Source: Solibacillus sp. FSL W7-1464
GTDB lineage: Bacteria > Bacillota > Bacilli > Bacillales_A > Planococcaceae
Direction: 5' to 3'
Assembly (NCBI RefSeq): GCF_038004425.1
Contig: NZ_JBBORC010000001.1
Span: 659,001 to 723,000, forward strand
DNA: 64,000 bases
Shown here: positions 44,546 through 53,511 of the stretch, one piece after another
Position numbering within the stretch: the stretch's first letter is position 1
Layout: each line of letters starts with the position of its first letter
Program-made: the position numbers and the translations under genes
The notes under the pieces: model-generated
Seen by the model: only the letters and a program-made list of their open reading frames with translations
Database searches by the model: none
What the model was told of the DNA's origin: nothing

Positions 44546-45607
44546 ATGAAACGATTATTGCTAGCAGGTGTAACAGTCGCCGCCCTCATGCTCCCTGTTT
44601 CTTCACTAACAAAAGTTATGGCAGCTCCGTTGTTTACGGATGTCCCTAAAACACATTGGGCAGCCACAACGATATATGATTATGCAAGTAAAGGGTATAT
44701 GAAGGGTTATGAAGATGGCAAATTTAAGCCGAATCAGCCAACGACACGTGGAGAAGCGGCAGTTATTATGGCACGGACAATGGGGATAAAGTTGGTATCA
44801 ACGAAACGTCCGGAATTTATAGATGTACCAGAAAATCATCCATATTATGCGGCAATCGCAAAATTAACGGAAATGGGTGTTTTGGAGGATGGCCCAAATT
44901 TTTACCCGAATGCGCCTTTAAAACGCTCTGAAATTTCCAAAATGATTGCTTTGGCATATGGGGTGGAAGTAGACAATCGGAATAAATCTAAATTCCATGA
45001 TCTACAACAAGACTTTTGGGCAAAAAATTATATTGAATCTTTGGCAGATGCGAATATTGTAAAGGGTGTGACCGCCAAGGAGTTTGCGCCCAACCAGGAT
45101 GTAACGCGTGCCCAGATTGCTTTGTTAACCAAGAGAGGGATGGCTTTTAAAAATCAAATTGACTCTTTTGAACAGGCTTATGATCTTTTACAAAAGGATT
45201 ATATTTCAACGGTAAATACTCATAAGGGTGAAGAAAAAAAGATTTTAGAACTCGTAAATGAAATTCGGACAAAAAAAGATTTACAGCCGGTGGAACTCGA
45301 TCCATTCTTAACACAACTTGCGATTATTAAAGCAAAGGATATGGTGAAGCACAATTATTTTGAACATTATTCTCCTGTTTATGGGTACCCGTGGGATTTG
45401 GCTACATTATTTGGTTATGAATATGTGAGTTTTGCGGAAAATATTGCCCGGAATTTTATAGGAACAGAAGAGGTAGTCAATGCTTGGATGGCATCACCAA
45501 AACATCGAGAAAATATATTGGATGCTAAGCATGCATATATGGGAATCGGATTCGAGAAGGCAAAAAATGGAAAGTTTTACATTGTTCAACATTTCGCAAG
45601 GAAATAG
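44546..45607 (+). CDS. SLH-anchored CAP-domain protein
   Basis: 353 residues; ATG 44546 after TAGGAGAG, with a signal peptide ending VMA-A. Three SLH domains (~28-205) have TTRGEAAVIM, LKRSEISKMI and VTRAQIALLT; the motifs are partly altered. A helical spacer is followed by a CAP/SCP domain (~232-353) with LELVNEIRTKK, KAKDMVKHNYFEHYSP, FAENIAR and SPKHRENIL. Compared with 29012-30487 it lacks the CAP-associated middle domain. It is probably co-transcribed with the amidase at 42720. The activity of CAP domains in Bacilli is unsettled. Confidence 0.92.
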   Translation: MKRLLLAGVTVAALMLPVSSLTKVMAAPLFTDVPKTHWAATTIYDYASKGYMKGYEDGKFKPNQPTTRGEAAVIMARTMGIKLVSTKRPEFIDVPENHPYYAAIAKLTEMGVLEDGPNFYPNAPLKRSEISKMIALAYGVEVDNRNKSKFHDLQQDFWAKNYIESLADANIVKGVTAKEFAPNQDVTRAQIALLTKRGMAFKNQIDSFEQAYDLLQKDYISTVNTHKGEEKKILELVNEIRTKKDLQPVELDPFLTQLAIIKAKDMVKHNYFEHYSPVYGYPWDLATLFGYEYVSFAENIARNFIGTEEVVNAWMASPKHRENILDAKHAYMGIGFEKAKNGKFYIVQHFARK

Positions 45608-45679
45608 TTTGGAAAATATTAGTGATTAATATTACAAACATATTACGCATGTGAAGTGAAATGATAATTAATTGTCGAT

Positions 45680-45725
45680 AAAACGCTAAAATTCTGTTTA
45701 AAAGCAGAATTCTAGCGTTTTATTT
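45680..45725 (+). terminator. Terminator of the amidase-CAP operon
   Basis: AAAACGCTA-AATTCTG pairs with CAGAATT-TAGCGTTTT, followed by TTT. Confidence 0.93.
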
Positions 45726-45991
45726 ATTTAATAGAATCATTTAACTGTTACACAAGTGAAAAATCACAGGACATTACTTTATGGTACCCTATTTATAGGT
45801 TAAAGAAACATAAAAAAATCATTTTTATATTTTTGTTTCAGCTTTATTAGCGGATCTTTTAAAGATTCACGCAAAGAAATTAGCCCCGGCGAACTGTCAC
45901 GGATTTTAATTATACATAAATTTGGACGCAAATGCGCAAAGGGATAATGGATTTAAGAGCAAGGCCTATTTTGAAGGGAGTTTCTATTCAA
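45726..45991 (+). promoter_or_regulatory. Upstream/leader region of the NlpC/P60-SLH gene
   Basis: 266 bases between the terminator and the GTG start. It contains a half WalR-like pair (TGTTAC-N5-TGAAAA, 45746-45762; second half poor) and a GC-richer island at ~45855-45905. That island begins GCGGATCTTTTAAAGATTCACGC, can fold as a hairpin, and is followed by a GCCCCGGCGAACTGTCACGG segment. The island contrasts with the AT-rich surroundings and could be a structured leader. I could not match it to a known riboswitch. Confidence 0.35.
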
Positions 45992-46921
45992 GTGAAGAAG
46001 AGATTTTTATTGCCGATTTTTGCGTCTTTCATGATCTTTACAGGCGTAACGACGGATACATATACAGCAGAAGCAGCATCCGTTTCAAATTTAACAGCAA
46101 CAGCGTCTAAATATATTGGTGTACCATATGTCTATGGAGGTACATCTGCACGTGGACTTGATTGTTCAGGGTATACAAAATTAGTGTTTAAACAACTTGG
46201 CTATAGCTTGAACCGTACAGCAGCGGCTCAATACAAGCAGGGTACATCTATTGCTAAAGCAGATTTACAAGAAGGCGATCTAGTCTTCTTTAATACGACT
46301 GGCGGGGTTTCACATGTTGGAATTTCATTGGGCGGCAGCAAGTTTATTCATGCTGGGACAAGTACTGGAGTTACAACAGCTAACTTAAATTCATCTTATT
46401 GGGCAAAGAAATATGTTGGAGCAAAACGCATTGCCAACTTCAACTCAAATCAAGTAGTGGCATCGGTTAATAATGCAGAAGTAAAAGAAGCAGCAATCGA
46501 TTTTTCAGTATATGCTTCACGCGGTGAAGTGGCAATTCAGTTAGCAGATGCTTTAGGTTTGGATACAACAGTTACGGACACACCGTTTCCTGACGTAAAA
46601 TCAACTGCGAAATATGCTGGAGCTGCAAAGGCTTTAAATGAAATTGGTGTATTTGAAGGAGATGAAAACGGGAAGTTCAATCCTGGTTCTCCATTAACAC
46701 GTGCAGAAATGGCTAAAGTTTTAACAACTGCATTTAATTTACAACAACAAGCAGCAGTAGCCCCATTCAACGATGTTCCATCATCACACTGGGCACATAA
46801 CGATATTTCCATTTTAGCATCGAATGGTATTACTAGCGGTATTGGTGATGGTTTATTTGGAACTAATAACTATGTAAAACTTGTTGATTTAAGTGCATTT
46901 ATTGACAGAGCTCAAAACTAA
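45992..46921 (+). CDS. NlpC/P60 peptidase with C-terminal SLH domains
   Basis: About 309 residues. The GTG at 45992 follows GAAGGGAG and begins a signal peptide (KKRFLLPIFASFMIFTG); the longer frame to 45932 has no ribosome site. NlpC/P60 domain (~33-150): catalytic Cys in GLDCSGYTK, His in VSHVGISLG, third residue in FIHAGTS. The SLH region (~175-309) holds one complete domain with LTRAEMAKVL, and flanking partial ones whose motifs are SRGEVAIQL and VKLVDLSAF. It cleaves peptide stems (typically D-Glu to DAP/Lys) at the cell surface. The catalytic domain is closely similar to the one at 54799-55347. Confidence 0.9.
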   Translation: MKKRFLLPIFASFMIFTGVTTDTYTAEAASVSNLTATASKYIGVPYVYGGTSARGLDCSGYTKLVFKQLGYSLNRTAAAQYKQGTSIAKADLQEGDLVFFNTTGGVSHVGISLGGSKFIHAGTSTGVTTANLNSSYWAKKYVGAKRIANFNSNQVVASVNNAEVKEAAIDFSVYASRGEVAIQLADALGLDTTVTDTPFPDVKSTAKYAGAAKALNEIGVFEGDENGKFNPGSPLTRAEMAKVLTTAFNLQQQAAVAPFNDVPSSHWAHNDISILASNGITSGIGDGLFGTNNYVKLVDLSAFIDRAQN

Positions 46922-46983
46922 TTACTTTAATATATATAATAAATGGACAATAGAATTGCACATTTAATAGAATTTAAACGTTA

Positions 46984-47030
46984 CCCTATAGGATAGGCAT
47001 TTTAAAAAGGCCATCTTATAGGGGATTTTT
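46984..47030 (+). terminator. Terminator of the NlpC/P60-SLH gene
   Basis: CCCTATA-GAT-GGC pairs with GCC-ATC-TATAGGG around an A-rich loop, then TTTTT. Confidence 0.8.
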
Positions 47031-47070
47031 ATTGGTTAAAACATCTATAAAAATATTTATTCTATAACTT

Positions 47071-47116
47071 AAAAAAAAGCAGGAGCTGTTTTCCGTATCC
47101 GGACAGCTCCTGCTTT
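47071..47116 (-). terminator. Terminator of the glucosaminidase gene
   Basis: AAAGCAGGAGCTGT pairs with ACAGCTCCTGCTTT; the minus strand ends in eight T. Confidence 0.93.
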
Positions 47117-47119
47117 CAT

Positions 47120-49126
47120 TTAATTTGCTGTAAATTTCGTTACTAAGTCTGAGCGTACCCAAACATATTGGCTTGGTGGATTTGCGTCTGATAAAAGTTT
47201 GTACCACACATACCCGTCAGAAGCCGAAGTTTGGTCCACGATAACTACAGGATAGCCGAACGATTTTGTCTCACCGACATTTTTGGCTTTGTACGTAAAT
47301 GCTTTTGCTGAAGCTGCTGTTGCATCGGTACGTGCATTGACAATACCGCCGTTATCAATGACAAATGCTAACTCAGCGCGTTTGTAATCTTTCATACCGA
47401 ATCGGCTATCAAGACGGTACATATGCCCGGCGATTTTACTGCCCCAGAATGGATCTGATGCATAGTGTACGTTCAATCCGGAAGTTTTATTTCCCGGTGC
47501 CGCTCCTTTAGCATAACCGCCTGTTTGTGGCACATAGTTTAAGTTTACATATAAGTTTAGGAATGCTAAAACACTATCATCACGAGATGCAAATGCTGTC
47601 CCTAATGCCGTGTTAGAATCATAGACGCGAATGCCAAAAATATTATTTTTCTGTAAAGCATTTGCGCTAATACCGTAATCCCCTTCATGCATCGCTGCTG
47701 CTAAAATAAAGAGCGCATTTACATGATGAGAAGCTTCTACTTGCTTTAACAGTTTTCCCATACCGATTAAACGTGATTCTGTTGTAGCTTTCGCATAACG
47801 AGATAAACCTGTTGCCTGACGTTCCTCTAACATTGTCATAATAATTGAATCTAATTCTTCAGCTGTATAGTTGGATGGCTGACGGACAGAAGCAAATTGG
47901 AAATAAGAATAGTACGTTCCTGCTTTTGTTGTTAATAAAAAGTCGCTGTAAAAATTCACTCCATCTTGGCTGTAATAGTTCACACCAGATTTCATAAAGG
48001 ATGGAGCAGCGCCGATAACATAATCCCCTACATATTTTTGCGTAATGTGATTGAATACTTTATGTGTTAAAAAACCGCCCGCTACATAATAATAGTTTTG
48101 CCCTGTCACAAGACTGGAAGGGGTAAGGGTCACTTCTTCGATTTTTGCATAGCCTTTCGTATCGGCCAAGCGTACTATCGCATATTTATCGTTACTAGAA
48201 TAGTATTTAAACTCACTGCCTTCAGAGGCATAAGTAAGGGCCGTTCTAAAGTTGGAATCTGAATAAATTGTAACGGTATTACCAGGTGTATCTGCAGCGG
48301 ATGCAATCCCGCTTGGCATTTGAATAATTTTATCGCCTTTAAAAATCAGATTAAGTGAAGCGGCATTTTTCGCTTTTTCAGCTTGATCATATGTCATATA
48401 AATCGTTGGGTTTTTTGTGATAACTCCATTTGAAATTTTACCAACATAATAACTTGATAAGTCGGGTGTAGGAGTCGGAGTTTCATTTTCATCTGACCCA
48501 TCCAAGCTATATGTATCAATCGTTGTTTGCATACGATATAAAAAGGCTGCGGCTTGTGCGATTGTTGCAGGGTTTTTTGGTTCAAAATAAATCCCCTTCG
48601 CAGTTAAGGAACCGGCAATGATGTTGTAGTAAACATTCGCTGCAACTGAAACTTTAAATTCATTACGAATTTTATTGTTATCCTTGAATGTTAATGGTGC
48701 CCCGTTTAGAGGAACCTTTGCATACACAAGCGTTCGTTGCAGCATGGCAGCCATTTGCTCGCGTGTGATGCGGTCATTAGGACGGAAAGTACCATCTGGA
48801 TAACCACCGATGATCCCGGCTTGTGCAGCTGCCTGAATTTCATTTGTGCTTTCGCCAGTTGCTTTTAAATCTTTAAATGTAACTGTAGTTGAAGGTGGTA
48901 AATTTAATGCACGTGTTAAATACGAAGCAAATTCGCCACGTGTAATAGCCCGGTCTGGATGGAAATTCCCATTTGCATCTGGGCGAATAACATCTAAATC
49001 AGACCAATATAAAACCCCATGTGATAGAGGGTGGTTCTTTAAATCATTGGCGTAAGACGTTGTTTGCGTAGTAATTAATAATGCCATTACTAAAGTAAAT
49101 GTAAGGACCATCATTTTTTTTATCAT
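47120..49126 (-). CDS. SLH-anchored endo-beta-N-acetylglucosaminidase
   Basis: 668 residues; ATG 49126 after AAGGAGGAG, with a signal peptide ending SYA-N. Three SLH domains (~30-205: ITRGEFASYL, ITREQMAAML, then a weak ATIAQAAAFL). A Thr/Pro linker leads to a ~200-residue beta region. The glucosaminidase (LytD/GH73-like) domain (~415-590) has RLIGMGKLL, ALFILAAAMHEGDYG (catalytic Glu), KNNIFGIRVYD and a C-terminal SKIAGHMYR. An SH3-like domain ends the protein (~600-668). It cuts the glycan chain. It is monocistronic, between its own terminator and the region holding the candidate RNA. Confidence 0.9.
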   Translation of the reverse strand: MIKKMMVLTFTLVMALLITTQTTSYANDLKNHPLSHGVLYWSDLDVIRPDANGNFHPDRAITRGEFASYLTRALNLPPSTTVTFKDLKATGESTNEIQAAAQAGIIGGYPDGTFRPNDRITREQMAAMLQRTLVYAKVPLNGAPLTFKDNNKIRNEFKVSVAANVYYNIIAGSLTAKGIYFEPKNPATIAQAAAFLYRMQTTIDTYSLDGSDENETPTPTPDLSSYYVGKISNGVITKNPTIYMTYDQAEKAKNAASLNLIFKGDKIIQMPSGIASAADTPGNTVTIYSDSNFRTALTYASEGSEFKYYSSNDKYAIVRLADTKGYAKIEEVTLTPSSLVTGQNYYYVAGGFLTHKVFNHITQKYVGDYVIGAAPSFMKSGVNYYSQDGVNFYSDFLLTTKAGTYYSYFQFASVRQPSNYTAEELDSIIMTMLEERQATGLSRYAKATTESRLIGMGKLLKQVEASHHVNALFILAAAMHEGDYGISANALQKNNIFGIRVYDSNTALGTAFASRDDSVLAFLNLYVNLNYVPQTGGYAKGAAPGNKTSGLNVHYASDPFWGSKIAGHMYRLDSRFGMKDYKRAELAFVIDNGGIVNARTDATAASAKAFTYKAKNVGETKSFGYPVVIVDQTSASDGYVWYKLLSDANPPSQYVWVRSDLVTKFTAN

Positions 49127-49409
49127 ATTTTCACTCTCCTCCTTTATTATTCTAGCAAGTAATGCAGCTAAATAATAGAAGAAATGTGTACTATTTCATA
49201 GATTTGGCATAATAGTTGTTAGAAATACAGCGATTTTTCCAATTACAGAATTTAAATTACTTATGAATAAAATAATCGAACTGCTAATAATGTGGGAAAA
49301 TGTTATTTTTATAACAGAAACCTTTATTTTGGTATAATTATAATATATAATGGTGTGAATTAATTGGAAAATATTATCTTTATTCAGTCAAAACTATTTA
49401 CTGAATGAG

Positions 49410-49562
49410 GATAAGGTCTCTGGCGGCGGATGTCACAGATTTCAAAGAGAATTCCTAAAGAGGAAATCAAGCCGAAACGTGTTGTGCCAGCTGGCAATGG
49501 CTCACTAGCTACGTTCGGTGGGATTTTGGAAATCTGGATCCAATTACGCCGAGGCGTAATTG
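49410..49562 (+). ncRNA. Candidate structured RNA or leader, class not identified
   Basis: In the 479-base gap 49127-49605, this GC-richer island folds on paper. A closing stem CAGATTTC (49436-49443) pairs with GAAATCTG (49529-49536). Inside are hairpin TTCCT-AAAG-AGGAA (49452-49465) and the arm CCGAA-CGT (49472-49480, one bulged A) with ACGTTCGG (49511-49518) around the palindrome TGCCAGCTGGCA (49485-49496). Just outside is a perfect 10-bp hairpin CAATTACGCC/GGCGTAATTG (49541-49562). No T run follows. It could be a riboswitch-like leader of the TetR gene (44 bases downstream) or a small RNA. No known class matched from memory. Confidence 0.45.
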
Positions 49563-49605
49563 ATTAAAGTACTAAACATCTAAAATAGAGATAGGGTGGA
49601 GAAGT

Positions 49606-50202
49606 ATGGCAAGAGGACGTCGAGTAAATTCTTGTGGAGAGAAAAGCAAAAAACTACTGTTGAAAAAAGCGATTGAGTTATTTTCAAAGCATGGCTATCA
49701 TCAAACAAAAATTAGCGATATCGTAAAAGCGGCTAGTTTAACACAGCCAACTTTTTATTTATATTTTCAGAGCAAAGAATCATTATTTCATGATCTAAAT
49801 GAAAAATTCCAAACCGATTTAGTTGAAATATTCACCAATGTCTCATACGAGAATGTAGATGCACAACAGGGGAATCAATTCATTCAAGAAAACCTTAAGC
49901 GAATTTTTGATTATTTTTTAGAGAACCCGCATTTAACAAAAATCGGATTTTACGATTCGGAGCAATCAACGGTAGTGAAGGAAATGCTTGTATCCAGAAT
50001 AGTTCAACTTATTAATAAAAATTTGGAGGATTACCCTGTAGTGAAATATGTTGAAGCTACAGTACTTGCGGAGAGCTTAGTTGGTTCTTTGGAACGTTTA
50101 ACATTAACGAATTTATTAACAAATAAATCTACTTCAGAAAAGTTGGCGCAAGACATTTGCATGATTTATTTTGCACCGGAACGTGTTTTAGTTCCCCAAT
50201 AA
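49606..50202 (+). CDS. TetR/AcrR-family transcriptional regulator
   Basis: 198 residues; ATG 49606 after AGGGTGGAG. The N-terminal TetR helix-turn-helix (~13-60) reads LLKKAIELFSKHGYHQTKI, SDIVKAASLTQPTFYLYFQSKESL, the classic family pattern. The C-terminal helical ligand domain (~70-195) is not specific. No efflux pump is adjacent and both flanking genes point away, so its targets are unknown. It may repress its own promoter or the divergent glucosaminidase gene. A terminator follows at 50211. Confidence 0.92.
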   Translation: MARGRRVNSCGEKSKKLLLKKAIELFSKHGYHQTKISDIVKAASLTQPTFYLYFQSKESLFHDLNEKFQTDLVEIFTNVSYENVDAQQGNQFIQENLKRIFDYFLENPHLTKIGFYDSEQSTVVKEMLVSRIVQLINKNLEDYPVVKYVEATVLAESLVGSLERLTLTNLLTNKSTSEKLAQDICMIYFAPERVLVPQ

Positions 50203-50210
50203 ATTACATA

Positions 50211-50254
50211 AAAAGAGACGGTCGGCAACGGATGACATTGCCGGTCGTCTCTTT
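50211..50254. terminator. Bidirectional terminator
   Basis: AAAGAGACG-TCGGCAA pairs with TTGCCG-TCGTCTCTTT between convergent genes. Confidence 0.92.
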
Positions 50255-50311
50255 ATTTACAGCATCAATTCCGTGACAAGTTTACCCATGTGAAATTGAA
50301 AGTAAATAGTA

Positions 50312-51682
50312 TTATTCTTTAGGGGTTACGTATAGATAGACGCCGGTATTCAATGTTTTCCCATTTGCTGATTGGACCTTTGGATGAACGATTAGTGCAT
50401 ATTCTTTTCCAGCTGTTAACGCTTGCTTTGGTGTGACAAATAATTGATGACCAGTCTGTTTAAAAGTTGTTTCAATGGCGTTTCCGCCTAGCTCAATTAA
50501 TTCAATTTCAGACGTGCGGATGGAACTGGTAAGCTCGTTCGAAAACTTTACCGTAAACGTTTTATTCAATGGTACATTTTTTAGAGCAGTCATTTCTTTG
50601 TAATTTTTCAAGCCTGCCGTAATTGTATCGTAATGTGCTTGGAAGAGGGGATTACTTAACGTCTTTACATGTGGTTTAACCCCAACTTCATTTATCTTCG
50701 TACCATGTGGACCATAAAAATGGCCGACCGTTAATTTTAGAAAGCTGCCATCTTCCAGCTCATAAAATGCCTGCATCGAGCCTTTACCATATGTTGTTTC
50801 CCCGTAAAGCGTGACTGCTTTTTGATCGGCAAGTGCCGCTGCAGTCATTTCAGATGAACTGGCGCTATATCTATTTACAAGCATTTTTGTATTTCCGGGG
50901 AATGTTGTCGACTGTTTTATCGAACGTACTATAGATGTCCCCGAGGCTTCCTTCAGCTTGTAGGCATAGGTAGCTTTCGGGAACATACCGATAAGCTGTT
51001 CTGCTGCGGTTACATAGCCGCCCCCGTTATTTTGCAAATCGAAAATAAATGACTTGGCCCCTTTATTTTTCAAATCACGAATTGCTTTTGAAACGAGGCT
51101 CGCCGTGTCATTTGAAAAAGAATTCAATGAAATATAGCCCGTATTACCGTATAAGAGCTTTGTTTCCACATTCGGAAGCGAGAAAGCTTTACGTGTTAAT
51201 TTTTTTGTTGAAATTGTGCCGTCTTCACGTGAAATTGTTAAAGAAACCGTTGTATTTTCTGCCCCTTTTATAAGTGAAGAAGCTTGATCGATTGTCAGCC
51301 CTGCAACCGGTTTTCCATCAATTTTTGTGATGATGTCGCCAACTTTCAGGCCGGCATTTTTTGCGTTGCCCCCATCGATCAGCTCGGAAATTTGAATACC
51401 GCTCTCAACCTTTTCGATGACAACGCCGATACCAACAGTGGTTAGGTCGACACCATTAAGAAACTCATCGAACTCTTCCGGCGTAAAGTAATCTGAGTAC
51501 GGATCTAGCATTTCTGCCAGTTGTTCAATGCTTGTTGCACGGTTAATATCACCGTTAATATTTCCTACATAGTTTTCCTTAATAATCTGTTTTGCTTCAT
51601 CTAAAGGAGCACCTAGTACCGTCAAAGGGACAGTCAGGCACATGATGAAAAACAGCATTGCTGACAACTGTTTTTTTAGCAT
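50312..51682 (-). CDS. Exported S41 (CtpA-type) processing protease with Ig-like tail
   Basis: 456 residues; ATG 51682 after CGAGGTGG, with a signal peptide ending VLG-A. A short helical lead (EEFDEFLNGVDL) is followed by a PDZ domain (~75-155: GIGVVIE, GLKVGDIITKIDGKPV). The S41 catalytic core (~170-345) has FDLQNNGGG, the Ser in SASSSEMTAA and the Lys in TYGKGSMQ. A C-terminal SbsA-like Ig domain (~365-456) reads KTFTVKFSNEL...YALIVHP, the type seen in several exported proteins here. CtpA proteases trim exported proteins or activate regulators; the substrate is unknown. It is monocistronic and full length. Confidence 0.92.
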   Translation of the reverse strand: MLKKQLSAMLFFIMCLTVPLTVLGAPLDEAKQIIKENYVGNINGDINRATSIEQLAEMLDPYSDYFTPEEFDEFLNGVDLTTVGIGVVIEKVESGIQISELIDGGNAKNAGLKVGDIITKIDGKPVAGLTIDQASSLIKGAENTTVSLTISREDGTISTKKLTRKAFSLPNVETKLLYGNTGYISLNSFSNDTASLVSKAIRDLKNKGAKSFIFDLQNNGGGYVTAAEQLIGMFPKATYAYKLKEASGTSIVRSIKQSTTFPGNTKMLVNRYSASSSEMTAAALADQKAVTLYGETTYGKGSMQAFYELEDGSFLKLTVGHFYGPHGTKINEVGVKPHVKTLSNPLFQAHYDTITAGLKNYKEMTALKNVPLNKTFTVKFSNELTSSIRTSEIELIELGGNAIETTFKQTGHQLFVTPKQALTAGKEYALIVHPKVQSANGKTLNTGVYLYVTPKE

Positions 51683-51822
51683 GAGTCCACCTCGGTAATT
51701 TTATTTTTCTATAATGTAATACGTAATTCCATGAAAGTGTTATTACCATATTTTAGCATGAAAACTCCACGGATTCATTGGCAGGGTAAAAAATATTTTA
51801 AGCTATCATTAGTCAATAAAAG

Positions 51823-51860
51823 AGGGTAAGTTACAAGTTTTTACACTTATAACTTACCCT
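51823..51860 (-). terminator. Terminator of brnQ
   Basis: AGGGTAAGTTA-AAGT pairs with ACTT-TAACTTACCCT; T-rich on the minus strand. Confidence 0.85.
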
Positions 51861-51888
51861 ATTTATCTTCATTCAATAGTAGATGAAC

Positions 51889-53208
51889 TTATTTTCGTTT
51901 TGCTATATACATGATGTAGCCGATGACACCACCGACTAATGCAGGGACAACCCATGCGATCCCTTGCTCATAAAACGGGAAGATTGATAAGAAGTTATCA
52001 TATGCTTCTATTTCAAATCCGGCTTGTTTAATCCCGTCATAGATAGCGACAATACCTGTGAAAATTAAAGCCATACCATATACACTAGGTGCATGATTGA
52101 AAAGATTTCCGAATAGTGCAAAAATCATAAGTACGATTGCGAACGGATAAATTGCTACTAAAACAGGTAATGATAGATTAATTAAATCCGATAAACCAAA
52201 GTTTGATACTCCGAAGCTGAATAGTGCGAAAATGACTAAGTACACTTGGTAAGAAACCTTTGGGAAAATCTTATGGAAGAATGTTGCGTTTGCAGATAAT
52301 AAACCTACAGATGTAGTTAAACAAGCTAAAATGATAACCGCTGATAATATGATCTTACCGGCTTGTCCATACAGTTGCTGTGATGCCAAAGAAATAATTG
52401 TGCCGCCATCATCATGGAAACCGATTGCCGATGTACTTGTGACACCAATATAACCTAATGATACATAGACAAATGCTAAACCGATTGCAGCAACAATACC
52501 TGCGAAAATTGTAATTTTTACTTGTCTTGCTCTTTCAGTTATGCCACGACCAACTAATGATTGAACAATAACAATCCCGAATACTAATGATGCGAGAACA
52601 TCCATCGTCAAGTAACCTTGAATGAATGATTCACCGAAAGCGTTATTAATATATGGTCCCTGCGCTTCGCCAGTTTCACCTAGCGGAGTAACCACGGCTT
52701 TAATTGCAAGTAAACAAATCACGATTAAAAGAGCAGGTGTTAAAATTTTACCGACACGGTCGACGATTTTTGTCGGGTTATAAGCTAAATAGAATGTGAT
52801 TCCGAAAAATATAAGTGTTGTAATAAATAATGGAACCCAACTGCCTCGTGTTGCTTCTGATAAAAACGGTTCCACACCGATTGAATAAGACACAGCACCA
52901 GTTCGAGGAATCGCAAAGAATGGTCCAATCGACAAGTAAATAATCGACGTGAAAATTATACCGAAATATGGATTAATTCGACCTGCCAATATTTCCAAGT
53001 CTCCGCCGTTTTTTGCGACGGCAATAATACCTAATAGAGGCAACCCGACTCCTGTTATTAGAAATCCGATCATGGATATGACAATATTTTCCCCCGCCAT
53101 TTGACCTAACTGTGGTGGAAATATGATATTACCTGCACCTAGGAACAATGCAAATAACATAAAACCGACCGCGATATTCTCACGGAAAAAACTTGACTTG
53201 CTATTCAT
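51889..53208 (-). CDS. brnQ: Branched-chain amino acid transporter BrnQ
   Basis: 439 residues; ATG 53208 after AAAGGAG. About twelve membrane spans with the LIVCS family signature near the N terminus (GFMLFALFLGAGNIIFPPQLG) and later GPFFAIPRTGAVSYS. It imports Leu, Ile and Val with a cation (Na+ or H+). Length and landmarks are complete. It is monocistronic; no T-box or CodY site could be confirmed in the 300-base upstream gap, which it shares with the divergent LysM gene. Confidence 0.95.
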   Translation of the reverse strand: MNSKSSFFRENIAVGFMLFALFLGAGNIIFPPQLGQMAGENIVISMIGFLITGVGLPLLGIIAVAKNGGDLEILAGRINPYFGIIFTSIIYLSIGPFFAIPRTGAVSYSIGVEPFLSEATRGSWVPLFITTLIFFGITFYLAYNPTKIVDRVGKILTPALLIVICLLAIKAVVTPLGETGEAQGPYINNAFGESFIQGYLTMDVLASLVFGIVIVQSLVGRGITERARQVKITIFAGIVAAIGLAFVYVSLGYIGVTSTSAIGFHDDGGTIISLASQQLYGQAGKIILSAVIILACLTTSVGLLSANATFFHKIFPKVSYQVYLVIFALFSFGVSNFGLSDLINLSLPVLVAIYPFAIVLMIFALFGNLFNHAPSVYGMALIFTGIVAIYDGIKQAGFEIEAYDNFLSIFPFYEQGIAWVVPALVGGVIGYIMYIAKRK

Positions 53209-53511
53209 GTTGACTAAACTCCTTTAATTTGAAAATACTAAGTTTTCTAAAAATTTAAATCTTTTAACAAGAACTAATTCTATCATAAAATTATTAAAAT
53301 ACAAGCATATTTTCTGAAATCAATTTGCGTCAAGCCAGTGTCTATGAAATGTTAGTGAACTTCTAGTAAGTGATATTAATATTCGGATATAATAGTATTG
53401 AAAATATAGAACCAGTGGATGAATTTTCTTATTAAAAGAGGGTTGTATATTCTATTGGAAATTATGTAAAATAGAGTAAAAATAGGTTTATAGAGTGGGG
53501 GAGTTTTCATC

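Noticed and set aside
45746-45762. WalR-like pair TGTTAC-N5-TGAAAA upstream of the NlpC/P60-SLH gene
   Set aside because: The second half-site does not fit TGTWAH and the distance to the gene is ~230 bases; not strong enough to call.
45840-45910. c-di-GMP or c-di-AMP riboswitch before 45992
   Set aside because: An ACGCAAAG string is present, but the partner motifs of either class are missing, so no known class is called.
49386-49580. Minus-strand open frame across the candidate RNA (reads ...KIPPNVASEPLPAG...)
   Set aside because: No ribosome site or convincing start. The same bases form extended base-paired arms, so an RNA explains the sequence better than a peptide.
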